Shown here in pieces: positions 1-5,287 of a stretch of DNA of 5,945 nt. Source of the stretch: DATGZX01 sp035296965 (GTDB lineage: Bacteria > Planctomycetota > Planctomycetia > Gemmatales > Gemmataceae); the NCBI GenBank assembly GCA_035296965.1, contig DATGZX010000182.1, forward strand, positions 1 to 5,945, given 5' to 3'. A program made the translations under genes and the position numbers. How positions within the stretch are numbered: position 1 is the stretch's first letter; every line of letters starts with the position of its first letter. Below the pieces are notes generated by a model, which did not search any database, was not told where the DNA came from, and saw nothing but the letters and a program-made list of their open reading frames with translations.

Positions 1-53
1 CCGCCCACCAACCCCACCTGCAGGAGAAGAAACCGTGACCTGATGACTAACAC
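1..53 (-). CDS. Possible start of a downstream gene (partial, runs off the window)
   Basis: On the minus strand, 53 bases after the TolC-family stop codon, a GTG at 51-53 opens a frame that stays open to the window edge. It encodes 17 residues reading roughly MLVIRSRFLLLQVGLVG: a basic start followed by a hydrophobic run, as in a signal peptide or first membrane segment. An AAGGG ribosome-binding-like stretch (63-67) sits 9 bases before the GTG. Genes after planctomycete TolC proteins often encode the periplasmic adaptor of the same exporter, and a signal-bearing start would fit, but that is inference. Seventeen codons are too few to identify a family, and the start could be chance. A 14-codon ATG frame at 59-103, beginning 3 bases after the TolC stop, is another reading of the same spacer. 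Confidence 0.22.
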   Translation of the reverse strand, partial: MLVIRSRFLLLQVGLVG

Positions 54-106
54 GAAATTCAACCCTTGCACAATAAGGACTTACGGCGACTGGTGTTAAA
101 CATAGG

Positions 107-3076
107 CTAGCGCTGAGACTGCGGCATTGGTTGTGCAGTCGCGCCGGGCTGCGGTGCAGGCAGCATTTCGGGTCGTTGATTTCCCGGGCCACTTGGACTG
201 GCCGAAGTCGTCGGCGTGATGGGGCCAGCCGCCGAGTTTTCCGCAGGACACTCACACTTGGCAACTTCATCCAGCCACACTCCCCGGCTATCGAGCGGCA
301 TTAGTTCCAAATCGCGGAAAATTTGATCGCGTGTATTGAGGTAGTTGATCCAGATGGTAGTCATCGAGAAAAGTGAATTATAGAGAGAGGTCTGGGCGTT
401 GATCAACTGGTTCGTCAGACTGGCGGCCCGTGTCGCGGTATCGATGGTTGCCCCCGCTGCCGAGGTTGGAGTAGGCGGCGCTTGCAATGTATCCAGTGAG
501 TTATCCACCGTCAAATAGGCCAGTTCAATTTGCCTGGTTTGAATCCTGTAATTTTCCAGAAGCTGACGCAACAGGATCAACTCCTGGCGAACATCATAGG
601 ACACTTCATCTTCGCCGCGCTGCACGACGCGTCGCGAGCGCTGGTAGGCGATCAGACTCGCACGATAGTTATTTCGTTGCTGCTTGCGGACGATCGGCAG
701 CTCGGTATTGAAAATCAGCTGCTGCTGCGTCCCGCTGCCGCTGAACGCGAGCGGCATCGCCGAGCCCGCAGGCGTCGTGCTCGTCAACGCGTATTGCACG
801 TTGAGCGGTGCCAGTAAGGCGTTCGCATAGACCCTCAGCTGTCGCCAGGCATCGACATTCTGGGCGCGGACGTTCATGAGGTCGAGGCGATGAATCAAGG
901 CATGCTGGGCTGCGGCGGCTTCCGCCACATCCAGGTCGGCTTTGAGCAAGTCAACACCGTCCACGCAGACGGGGCTGAGCACCGGCCACTGAGCGCGAAT
1001 CTGCACGAGGCGTTCATTGCGTGCCTCGATCAATACCACGGTGAACTCGTTGGCCACATGTCCAAACATTGCCTGCTGGCGCCGGCGTTGAGTCTCGGCC
1101 GACTGCAGCGGGTTGTTCCATGGCTGGGCTTCGTACTCACGCAGCGCCGACTCGTACTCGCCCAAAGCTATCTCGTTGACCAGTTGGTCTAACCGGCCCT
1201 GATCGGCAACACTCAGTCCCTGGCCCTTCATGCCCAAGGAAACTTGTTTGTCCAGCAACCTGTTGCGCTCCTGATTGTAGTCAGACAGCCGTTTCTTCAC
1301 CTGGTCCGCTGCCTGGTTTTGCCAGGCATCCAACCGCGCCGCGATTCGCGTCTTGAACTGCGTACCGCGCACAAAGGCTGACGAAGTCAACAGCTTGCGC
1401 AACTCGACGCGCACCTGGCCCACCTGGTTTGGTGCACTGAAACGTCCGGGCTGTGCGCTGGCGGTCTTGAATTCCCGAAAGAGGCTCTCAAATCGGGCGA
1501 ACTGTTGGTTCAAAGGCAGGAATGGGGAGTCGTCCAGCTCGAGGAAGGTATCCGTTGGCACCCCAAGTTGCAGCTTGAAGTTGTCGATGGCTTGGAGATA
1601 GTTCTGCTGATCACCCAGCAGACTTTGCCTACCCCGGAGCAATTGTTGCTCGAAGGTATCGGTCTGCAATTGCGAGATGTCACCACCCTCCTGCAAGGCT
1701 TTGGCCAATCTGAAAAAGCCTTCCAGGGCTCGAATGTTATACTTGTCAACCTGAATTTGGGATGCTTCGAGCAGCGTGCTCAAATAGCCGGAAACCGGGG
1801 CGGCGAGGGCTGTATTGAGGAAGAGCTGTCCCGATTCCCCGGGGGTTACTTGGAGACCAGGATTGGCAAACGCCGGCACCGGGGTGATGACTCCCGGGGT
1901 CAGACCCGAAGCTCCAAGGCCTGCACTGGGCGAGAAGGTAGAACTGGCCACGACGCCTTGCGGCTGAAAAGTAGAACCGGTGATACTGCCGCCGCCGCCG
2001 CCCGCGATTGCAACATAAAGCGACTTCCTGAACCGGGCGTATGTGCGAATCTGATAAACCAGATTGCGCTCTGCCTGAGTCAATGGCTCGAGAGTGACCG
2101 CCCGGCCACCCCCTTGCAACAGAGGTTGAAAGAGGTCAAGGTTGATCGTCGATTGGCTCGTTACTGGGCGAGCCGCACCGCCGAGGTTGAATACCGTCTG
2201 ATTGGCAAAGTTGAAGAGCAGCAGCGCGCCGGTTGAGAAAAGCTTGGCGAACCCGGCATTGGAGTTCATAGTCCAGTCGTTGCGGGTTCCTTCGGGCGAC
2301 GTGGCTCCCGCCCACTCGCGCAGCGATTGCTCGGCTGCAAAAAACTGGGCTGCAAAACTGAATCTCTCAAGAGTCACCGGCAGCGCCGCCATGTACAAGT
2401 CTTCTCGGGCGTCCTGGTACTCTCTAGCGTTGATGACGGCCAATTCGCACGCTTGATCTAGATTAAGAAGGTAAGGCTGGACCCCGCCAGGCTTGGGTTC
2501 CGTTCGGAGAATGGTCGAGGTGTAGGTGTCGTCCGTGCCTCCACCTTTTCCGGCGAGTCCCTCTCCGGAACCACCTTGCGGCGTCTGGCCGACGGGAGGT
2601 TCCCCAGGCAACCCAGTCACATCCGCCGGTTCTCCCCCAAGTGCGCTAAGCGCTCGCTCGGCCGACGCGGCTTTCGTTTTTTCTGCTCGGTTCTCGGTGC
2701 TCCAACGCCCCAGCAACTCCAGATAGCCGGCTCCAACCACACGAAGTGTCCCATCCTTGCCAGGTTTCTGTGGGTGAGGCGATTGTTGCCAAGCTTCCGG
2801 ATCGTCGGGTGGCATGAGCGGATGGTCGGGATCACTGTCGTCGGCAAAGCGAGCGCGAGGGTCGGGGTAGACGTGCCACTGCTCGATGCTCGAGTCGGGA
2901 TAGTGGTCTTTCTCGGCCAGAACATCGGCCACTTCCTGGTCCGCTTGTTTGCGGAAGAAATTCCGCGTGCAACCCGTGGTTTGCGCCAGGCAGGCCCCTG
3001 CGAACACAATTAAAAAGAATGGGCGCACCAGTCGGTTTAGATCACCTAACTTACCAACCTGAACTTGTCGCCCCAT
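107..3076 (-). CDS. TolC-family outer-membrane efflux lipoprotein, planctomycete long form
   Basis: Trimeric outer-membrane channel of the OEP/TolC family, expected to carry substrates across the outer membrane with an inner-membrane pump and a periplasmic adaptor. The 989 residues are about twice the usual TolC length. Residues 19-36 form a signal peptide with a lipobox ending TTGC, so Cys36 is the likely lipidated residue. Residues 38-125 carry the planctomycete extension (FFRKQADQEV, WHVYPDPRARFADDSDPD, then PQKPGK and GYLELL). Residues 150-200 are a Gly/Pro-rich linker. The first OEP half is about 203-510 (LFQPLLQGGGRAVTL at 315-329). A Gly/Ser-rich insert lies at 356-425 and a charged, coiled-coil-like insert at about 525-695. 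The second OEP half, 705-925, includes HRLDLMNVRAQNVDAWRQLR (729-748). The tail after 940 is Pro-rich. The ATG at 3076 follows AGGTGG and is the only start that keeps the signal peptide. The frame is intact. The substrate cannot be read from the sequence. Confidence 0.93.
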   Translation of the reverse strand: MGRQVQVGKLGDLNRLVRPFFLIVFAGACLAQTTGCTRNFFRKQADQEVADVLAEKDHYPDSSIEQWHVYPDPRARFADDSDPDHPLMPPDDPEAWQQSPHPQKPGKDGTLRVVGAGYLELLGRWSTENRAEKTKAASAERALSALGGEPADVTGLPGEPPVGQTPQGGSGEGLAGKGGGTDDTYTSTILRTEPKPGGVQPYLLNLDQACELAVINAREYQDAREDLYMAALPVTLERFSFAAQFFAAEQSLREWAGATSPEGTRNDWTMNSNAGFAKLFSTGALLLFNFANQTVFNLGGAARPVTSQSTINLDLFQPLLQGGGRAVTLEPLTQAERNLVYQIRTYARFRKSLYVAIAGGGGGSITGSTFQPQGVVASSTFSPSAGLGASGLTPGVITPVPAFANPGLQVTPGESGQLFLNTALAAPVSGYLSTLLEASQIQVDKYNIRALEGFFRLAKALQEGGDISQLQTDTFEQQLLRGRQSLLGDQQNYLQAIDNFKLQLGVPTDTFLELDDSPFLPLNQQFARFESLFREFKTASAQPGRFSAPNQVGQVRVELRKLLTSSAFVRGTQFKTRIAARLDAWQNQAADQVKKRLSDYNQERNRLLDKQVSLGMKGQGLSVADQGRLDQLVNEIALGEYESALREYEAQPWNNPLQSAETQRRRQQAMFGHVANEFTVVLIEARNERLVQIRAQWPVLSPVCVDGVDLLKADLDVAEAAAAQHALIHRLDLMNVRAQNVDAWRQLRVYANALLAPLNVQYALTSTTPAGSAMPLAFSGSGTQQQLIFNTELPIVRKQQRNNYRASLIAYQRSRRVVQRGEDEVSYDVRQELILLRQLLENYRIQTRQIELAYLTVDNSLDTLQAPPTPTSAAGATIDTATRAASLTNQLINAQTSLYNSLFSMTTIWINYLNTRDQIFRDLELMPLDSRGVWLDEVAKCECPAENSAAGPITPTTSASPSGPGNQRPEMLPAPQPGATAQPMPQSQR

Positions 3077-3423
3077 GATCCACCTGTGCTACTCGACAAG
3101 CATGACAAAGACGGCTTATTCGGTATCGTCCGAAAAGTTCTCTTGTCTTGAGAAACCCCGGCGGCTGCAGCGCGCCGTTACTGATAAGTCTTGCAAGATG
3201 CAAAGGATTTAGCGGCAGGATTAGATCCGAACCGCATGCGCTGCGATCCGGCCGGGGAAGCCTGGCGAAGGGGATATCTCAGTACGAAGTGGGCAGAGGC
3301 GAGCGCCCACAAGCTCGCCACGGTCATCCTCTGCTTCCTGGTTTTACACGGATTTGGTTCTCGGCGTCGCTTTGACCTGTTCAACGGGAAATTTTACCAG
3401 ATCCTTCGTCACCTCGCGCGCAC
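3077..3423. other. Intergenic region with no recognised gene
   Basis: About 350 bases between the TolC-family start and the first gene fragment. Minus-strand frame 3178-3384 (68 codons) and plus-strand frames 3148-3375 and 3191-3478 are open, but none shows a recognisable domain, a good ribosome binding site or a start context. The stretch must contain the promoter of the TolC-family gene in its left part. A small hairpin is possible at 3298-3319, with arms GGCGAGC and GCTCGCC and an 8-base loop, but there is no T-run after it. The right end may include more GH5-derived sequence too eroded to read. Confidence 0.5.
3080..3085 (-). promoter_or_regulatory. Ribosome binding site of the TolC-family gene
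   Basis: AGGTGG on the minus strand, three bases before the ATG at 3074-3076. It matches the Shine-Dalgarno consensus with one change, though the spacing is short. It supports the chosen start, which also gives a complete lipoprotein signal. I could not pick a convincing -35/-10 pair in 3086-3180. Confidence 0.5.
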
Positions 3424-3552
3424 CTTTCCGACCCGAAAGGGAATGGAGTGCTTTACGATACGCACATCTATCCCGTGAAGAAGAATCGAGACGCTTTAGT
3501 GACCGCCGTGGCTGACAAATACGCAGTCCTGGTCGGCGAGTTTGGCCCTGAC
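3424..3552 (+). pseudogene. GH5 cellulase-like fragment (C-terminal catalytic part)
   Basis: The frame through 3448-3552 reads LSDPKGNGVLYDTHIYP and then, about 20 residues later, KYAVLVGEFGPD. This is the pattern of family 5 glycoside hydrolases (clan A endoglucanases). The His and Tyr of THIYP match the conserved substrate-binding H-x-Y, and the Glu in VGEFG (codon 3538-3540) matches the catalytic nucleophile. Only about 43 of the roughly 300 residues of a GH5 domain are present. The acid/base Asn-Glu part and everything upstream are missing: the frame opens only after a stop at 3373-3375. At 3552 the homology stops and an S53 peptidase fragment begins in a different frame. No start or ribosome binding site belongs to it. 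I read it as a dead fragment. The family call rests on remembered motifs, not a search. Confidence 0.6.
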
Positions 3553-4046
3553 CGGCGAAGGCGAAGATCGTCCTGGTGGAAGCCGCATCCGATCTGCAGA
3601 ATGCCTCGACAGGCGAACCGACGGATCTGCTCCACGCGGTCAAAACCGCGGCAACCTATCCCGGCGTGGACGTGGTGTCGATGAGCTGGGGAATTGGCGA
3701 GGTTCCCAAAGAAACTAATTGGGATTCTTATTTCTCGACTCCGGGCGTGACGTTTGTGGCGGCATCGGGTGACAGCGGTGCCGGCACTATCTGGCCGGCC
3801 GTCTCCCCCAATGTCGTAAGCGTCGGCGGCACGACTCTGAACCTCACCAAGTCGAATACGATCGCCAGTGAAACCGGGTGGGGATATGGCCTCTGGAGTT
3901 CGTATTTCGGCGGCAGCGGCGGCGGCTTCAGCCAGTACGAGTCGCTGCCTTCCTATCAAGCCAACGCTGGCATTTCCAAGCTCTACACGCAGTTTGGAGT
4001 GCGCCTCAGCCCGGACGTGGCCTACGTTGCCGATCCGAACACTGGG
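3552..4046 (+). pseudogene. S53 (sedolisin/pseudomonalisin) peptidase, internal fragment
   Basis: 165 codons without a stop match the middle of an S53 acid serine-carboxyl peptidase, normally a secreted enzyme. Visible landmarks are AKIVLVEAASD at the left end, GVDVVSMSWG, then GVTFVAASGDSGAG with the oxyanion-hole Asp, WPAVSPNVVSVGGTTL, the Gly-rich GGSGGGFSQYE, and RLSPDVAYVADPNTG at the right end. The catalytic Glu and Asp, which lie just before the left end, are absent, as is the prodomain. The SGTS-type segment with the catalytic Ser should follow DPNTG but is also missing. The fragment therefore cannot be an active peptidase. A TGA at 3549-3551 closes the frame upstream; the GTG at 3576 is inside the homology and is no real start. 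The intact frame and normal codon use suggest the fragment is recent. The plus-strand frame runs on to 4568 without any further S53 similarity. Confidence 0.82.
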
Positions 4047-4136
4047 AGCCGGGATTTGGCGGGCGGCCGCGACCCGTTGCTGGAACTCGGCCAATTGCTT
4101 GGGGCTCGGCAGATCGTCGTAAAGCAGCAGGAGGCT
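4047..4136 (-). pseudogene. Citrate-synthase-like fragment, antisense to its neighbours
   Basis: On the minus strand, from 4133 down to 4047, the frame reads LLLLYDDLPSPKQLAEF and then QQRVAAARQIPAP. This resembles the N-terminal part of citrate/2-methylcitrate synthases, where a helix ending LLLYGDLPT is followed by a helix of the type ELxxFxxxLAxARxLP. Only about 30 residues match. The rest of the enzyme, including the catalytic His and Asp residues, is absent: on one side the frame enters the reverse of the S53 fragment, on the other it meets a stop near 4170. The match begins at the base where the S53 match ends (4046/4047). It is short, so chance or another helical protein cannot be excluded. 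Confidence 0.42.
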
Positions 4137-4203
4137 CGGTGGGCCACCAGTGTAATGAGAACGACGACCTCATTGGCATTGTGCTCTATGAAGTCAATCA
4201 ACG

Positions 4204-4278
4204 ATCCAGGACTTGGCCGCAGCCCCGGCGCAAGCGCTCCCCTATCTCGCCAGGCGACTGCAACCTACTCCGGTGCCC
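4204..4278 (+). pseudogene. Short fragment resembling a planctomycete repeat-protein linker
   Basis: The plus-strand frame at 4204-4278 reads IQDLAAAPAQALPYLARRL, then QPTPVP. Large planctomycete proteins that combine WD40 or cytochrome domains with HEAT-like segments often carry a motif of the form LAAxPxxALPFLxxRLxPVPxP, and this stretch fits it well. Only about 25 codons match, with a stop about 20 bases upstream in the same frame, and nothing of the flanking domains is visible. It would be a fourth unrelated coding scrap in this cluster. The assignment comes from motif memory and is tentative. Confidence 0.35.
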
Positions 4279-4300
4279 ATCTTATCGTGCCACGCCGCCG

Positions 4301-4402
4301 CTGCATTACCCGGCCCTTGCACTGGCCACCTTGCCGGCTCTGGCCTATCTCGCGACCATCCCTCTTGATATGGCCTTGGCCGGTACGGTGGTTGCGGGGC
4401 AC
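4301..4402 (+). other. Hydrophobic reading-frame segment, unassigned
   Basis: In the plus-strand frame that ends at 4534, residues encoded at 4301-4402 form a strongly hydrophobic stretch beginning LHYPALALATLPALAYLATI and followed by PLDMALAGTVVAG. It has GC-rich third positions like the real genes here, and it could be a membrane segment from another gene fragment. There is no start codon with a ribosome binding site close by. Upstream and downstream residues of the same frame are not recognisable. I could not name a family. Confidence 0.2.
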
Positions 4403-4530
4403 AGCCCTCCGAAAGGTAGCGCCATCGCCATTACTGGCAGCACGTGGGATCAAGGCGCCGGCTTATGCCAAGGCCCGACTGGGGATCTCGCGAATGACTT
4501 CCCATCCGAAAGATCCCCTGGGCAAAAGGC

Positions 4531-4713
4531 CTAAGTCCCTACGTTCACGGCATTGCCGACCGAGGTGAATGTCGAGTTGGCGTTGGTGCCCAATGTGGTG
4601 ATGGCACCAATACATACGACAATGATCAGAGCCAGCATGACGGCGTATTCGACAGCCGTCGGTCCATCTTCCTCGTGGAGGAAACCGGCGAACAAGGTAC
4701 CAAGTTTGCGCAT
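4531..4713 (-). CDS. flp: Flp family type IVb pilin
   Basis: A 60-residue prepilin for Tad (tight adherence) pili. It has a short, basic leader (MRKLGTLFAGFLHEEDG), a prepilin cleavage site after Gly17 (G|PTAVEY, with Glu at mature position 5 and Tyr at 6), then the hydrophobic assembly helix YAVMLALIIVVCIGAITTLG and a small polar tail with ANSTFTSVGNAV. The secreted subunit would be cleaved by a TadV/CpaA-type peptidase and assembled by the TadA ATPase system. The ATG at 4711-4713 is chosen because AAGGAAG lies 7 bases upstream; a GTG at 4746 would add 11 mostly Lys/Arg residues without a site of its own. No prepilin peptidase or tad gene lies within 400 bases downstream, where only gene fragments are seen, so this pilin stands alone here. 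The frame is intact and the sequence is typical for planctomycetes. Confidence 0.93.
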   Translation of the reverse strand: MRKLGTLFAGFLHEEDGPTAVEYAVMLALIIVVCIGAITTLGTNANSTFTSVGNAVNVGT

Positions 4714-4719
4714 CTTCTT

Positions 4720-4726
4720 CTTCCTT
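4720..4726 (-). promoter_or_regulatory. Ribosome binding site of the pilin gene
   Basis: AAGGAAG on the minus strand, with GGA eight bases before the ATG at 4711-4713. It decides the start in favour of the 60-residue form over the longer GTG-initiated frame. Confidence 0.7.
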
Positions 4727-4885
4727 TTGGTAATCTGGCGATCCACCCACTAGAAATACCTGTGGGCGCAGGCCAATGACGTTGCATCCCCGCCTTCGAG
4801 CGGGTTTGCGCTTTCGAGGAAAAGTTACCTAATGGAAACTCTTGGCATGGCTATCGAGACATGCTGCAGCATCGACCACCAAGGA

Positions 4886-4914
4886 ACTCTAAAACGACTC
4901 GATGGTATTGTCAA
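4886..4914 (-). promoter_or_regulatory. Probable sigma70-type promoter for the pilin gene
   Basis: On the minus strand a perfect TTGACA (-35, 4909-4914) is followed after exactly 17 bases by TAGAGT (-10, 4886-4891; four of six consensus bases). Transcription would begin near 4879, giving a leader of about 165 bases before the pilin ATG. The hexamers and the spacing are seen directly; activity is inferred. How closely planctomycete housekeeping promoters follow this consensus is less well known, and chance matches occur. Confidence 0.45.
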
Positions 4915-4939
4915 ATTGCTTTTCTCCAGGGCAGGCAAA

Positions 4940-4988
4940 ATGAGACAAGATGAGAATCGGCATCGGTCACAGAGCCTTTTGTATGAGA
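4940..4988. repeat. Three ATGAGA direct repeats upstream of the pilin promoter
   Basis: ATGAGA occurs at 4940-4945, 4950-4955 and 4983-4988, with the last two extended to ATGAGAAT. The first pair is spaced 10 bases apart and the third copy follows 33 bases later, close to helical phase. All lie 26 to 74 bases upstream of the -35 element on the minus strand, where an activator could bind. A six-base unit in three copies may also be chance. Confidence 0.25.
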
Positions 4989-5057
4989 ATACTTTTCCTG
5001 CTGCCCCTTCTGGAGCTCGTCGCGTCGGTAGGCTTGTAGGGTAAGCCCGGCTCGTGC

Positions 5058-5105
5058 AGCGGGCCGAAAGTTACTGTTTTGCAAAACAGTAACTTTCGGC
5101 CCGCT
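5058..5105. repeat. Perfect 48-bp palindrome without a loop
   Basis: Two 24-base arms, AGCGGGCCGAAAGTTACTGT then TTTG and its exact reverse complement, meet at 5081/5082 with no spacer. Pairing ends abruptly at both sides. The outer part is GC-rich and the centre is an AT-rich TTTTGCAAAA. As RNA it would form a long hairpin with a forced tight turn. It lies about 180 bases downstream of the HTH gene and about 345 bases upstream of the pilin start, both on the minus strand. There is no T-run on either side, so a standard intrinsic terminator is unlikely. A short GCCCG at 5045-5049 could pair with 5060-5064 and compete with the main stem. Options are a palindromic mobile repeat, two abutting inverted ends of a lost element, or a dimeric protein site. 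Confidence 0.9.
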
Positions 5106-5239
5106 TCGCTTCGAAAAACGTGGTGTGGCAGTGGCTGGCCGGCAAGTGTGCCCTGTTCGATACGAAGGCGGATGAGCCAACCCCACTCGGGGGTGCTGAT
5201 GGACCAGAGCCTGCGACGGCAACAAGACCATCTCCGTAG
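5105..5239 (+). other. Possible C-terminal coding remnant, unassigned
   Basis: From the right edge of the palindrome a plus-strand frame reads FASKNVVWQWLAGKCALFDT, then a Pro/Gly/Ala-rich tail (KADEPTPLGGADGPEPATAT...), and ends at TAG 5237-5239. Third positions in its first half are GC-rich as in the real genes, and a short hydrophobic/aromatic segment followed by a disordered tail is a natural protein end. No start is possible upstream because the palindrome arm puts a TAA at 5090-5092 in this frame. Minus-strand and other plus-strand frames through the same bases are also open, so the choice is uncertain. I do not recognise the protein. Confidence 0.2.
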
Positions 5240-5287
5240 GCTGACCCTTGATCTCAGTACCCCCGCAAGCCACGAAGGGATGCCGGC

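Larger units (their letters stand above)
4747..5287. other. Long intergenic region between pilin and HTH genes
   Basis: About 540 bases without a gene I can defend. It contains the pilin promoter and leader, the ATGAGA repeats, the 48-bp palindrome and the uncertain coding remnant at 5105-5239. A minus-strand frame at 4911-5273 is open for 120 codons, but it runs straight through the palindrome and shows no domain, so I treat it as non-coding. Confidence 0.5.

Noticed and set aside
1505..2236. 243-codon plus-strand open frame opposite the TolC-family gene
   Set aside because: It is antisense to a clearly conserved coding region, has low-complexity charged composition without a domain, and arises from the GC-rich codon use of the gene. 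The same applies to the shorter plus frames at 487-817, 890-1192, 1353-1601 and 2202-3013.
3298..3319. Seven-base-pair hairpin GGCGAGC/GCTCGCC
   Set aside because: Short stems like this are common in GC-rich sequence, and nothing around it indicates a terminator or riboswitch.
3178..3384. 68-codon minus-strand frame in the TolC upstream region
   Set aside because: No ribosome binding site, domain or hydrophobic segment; composition is consistent with a random open frame in GC-rich DNA.
3468..4094. 208-codon minus-strand open frame
   Set aside because: Nearly all of it is the reverse of the S53 fragment and shows no own domain. Only its upstream tip, beyond 4047, has citrate-synthase-like similarity, and that is reported separately.
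4301..4402. Resemblance of the hydrophobic frame to the succinate dehydrogenase membrane anchor
   Set aside because: A few shared residues (LDMALAG, GH) in a hydrophobic context are not enough. No haem-binding or quinone-site pattern could be confirmed.
3878..4534. 218-codon plus-strand open frame
   Set aside because: Its first part overlaps the S53 fragment in another frame and the rest has no recognisable start or domain. Only the hydrophobic piece at 4301-4402 is mentioned.
5058..5105. Palindrome as an intrinsic terminator for the HTH gene
   Set aside because: There is no T-run after the hairpin on either strand, it lies about 180 bases beyond the stop, and it has no natural loop. Termination is possible but not supported.
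4911..5273. 120-codon minus-strand frame through the palindrome
   Set aside because: It reads through the 48-bp palindrome, has no convincing start and no domain, so it is probably non-coding.
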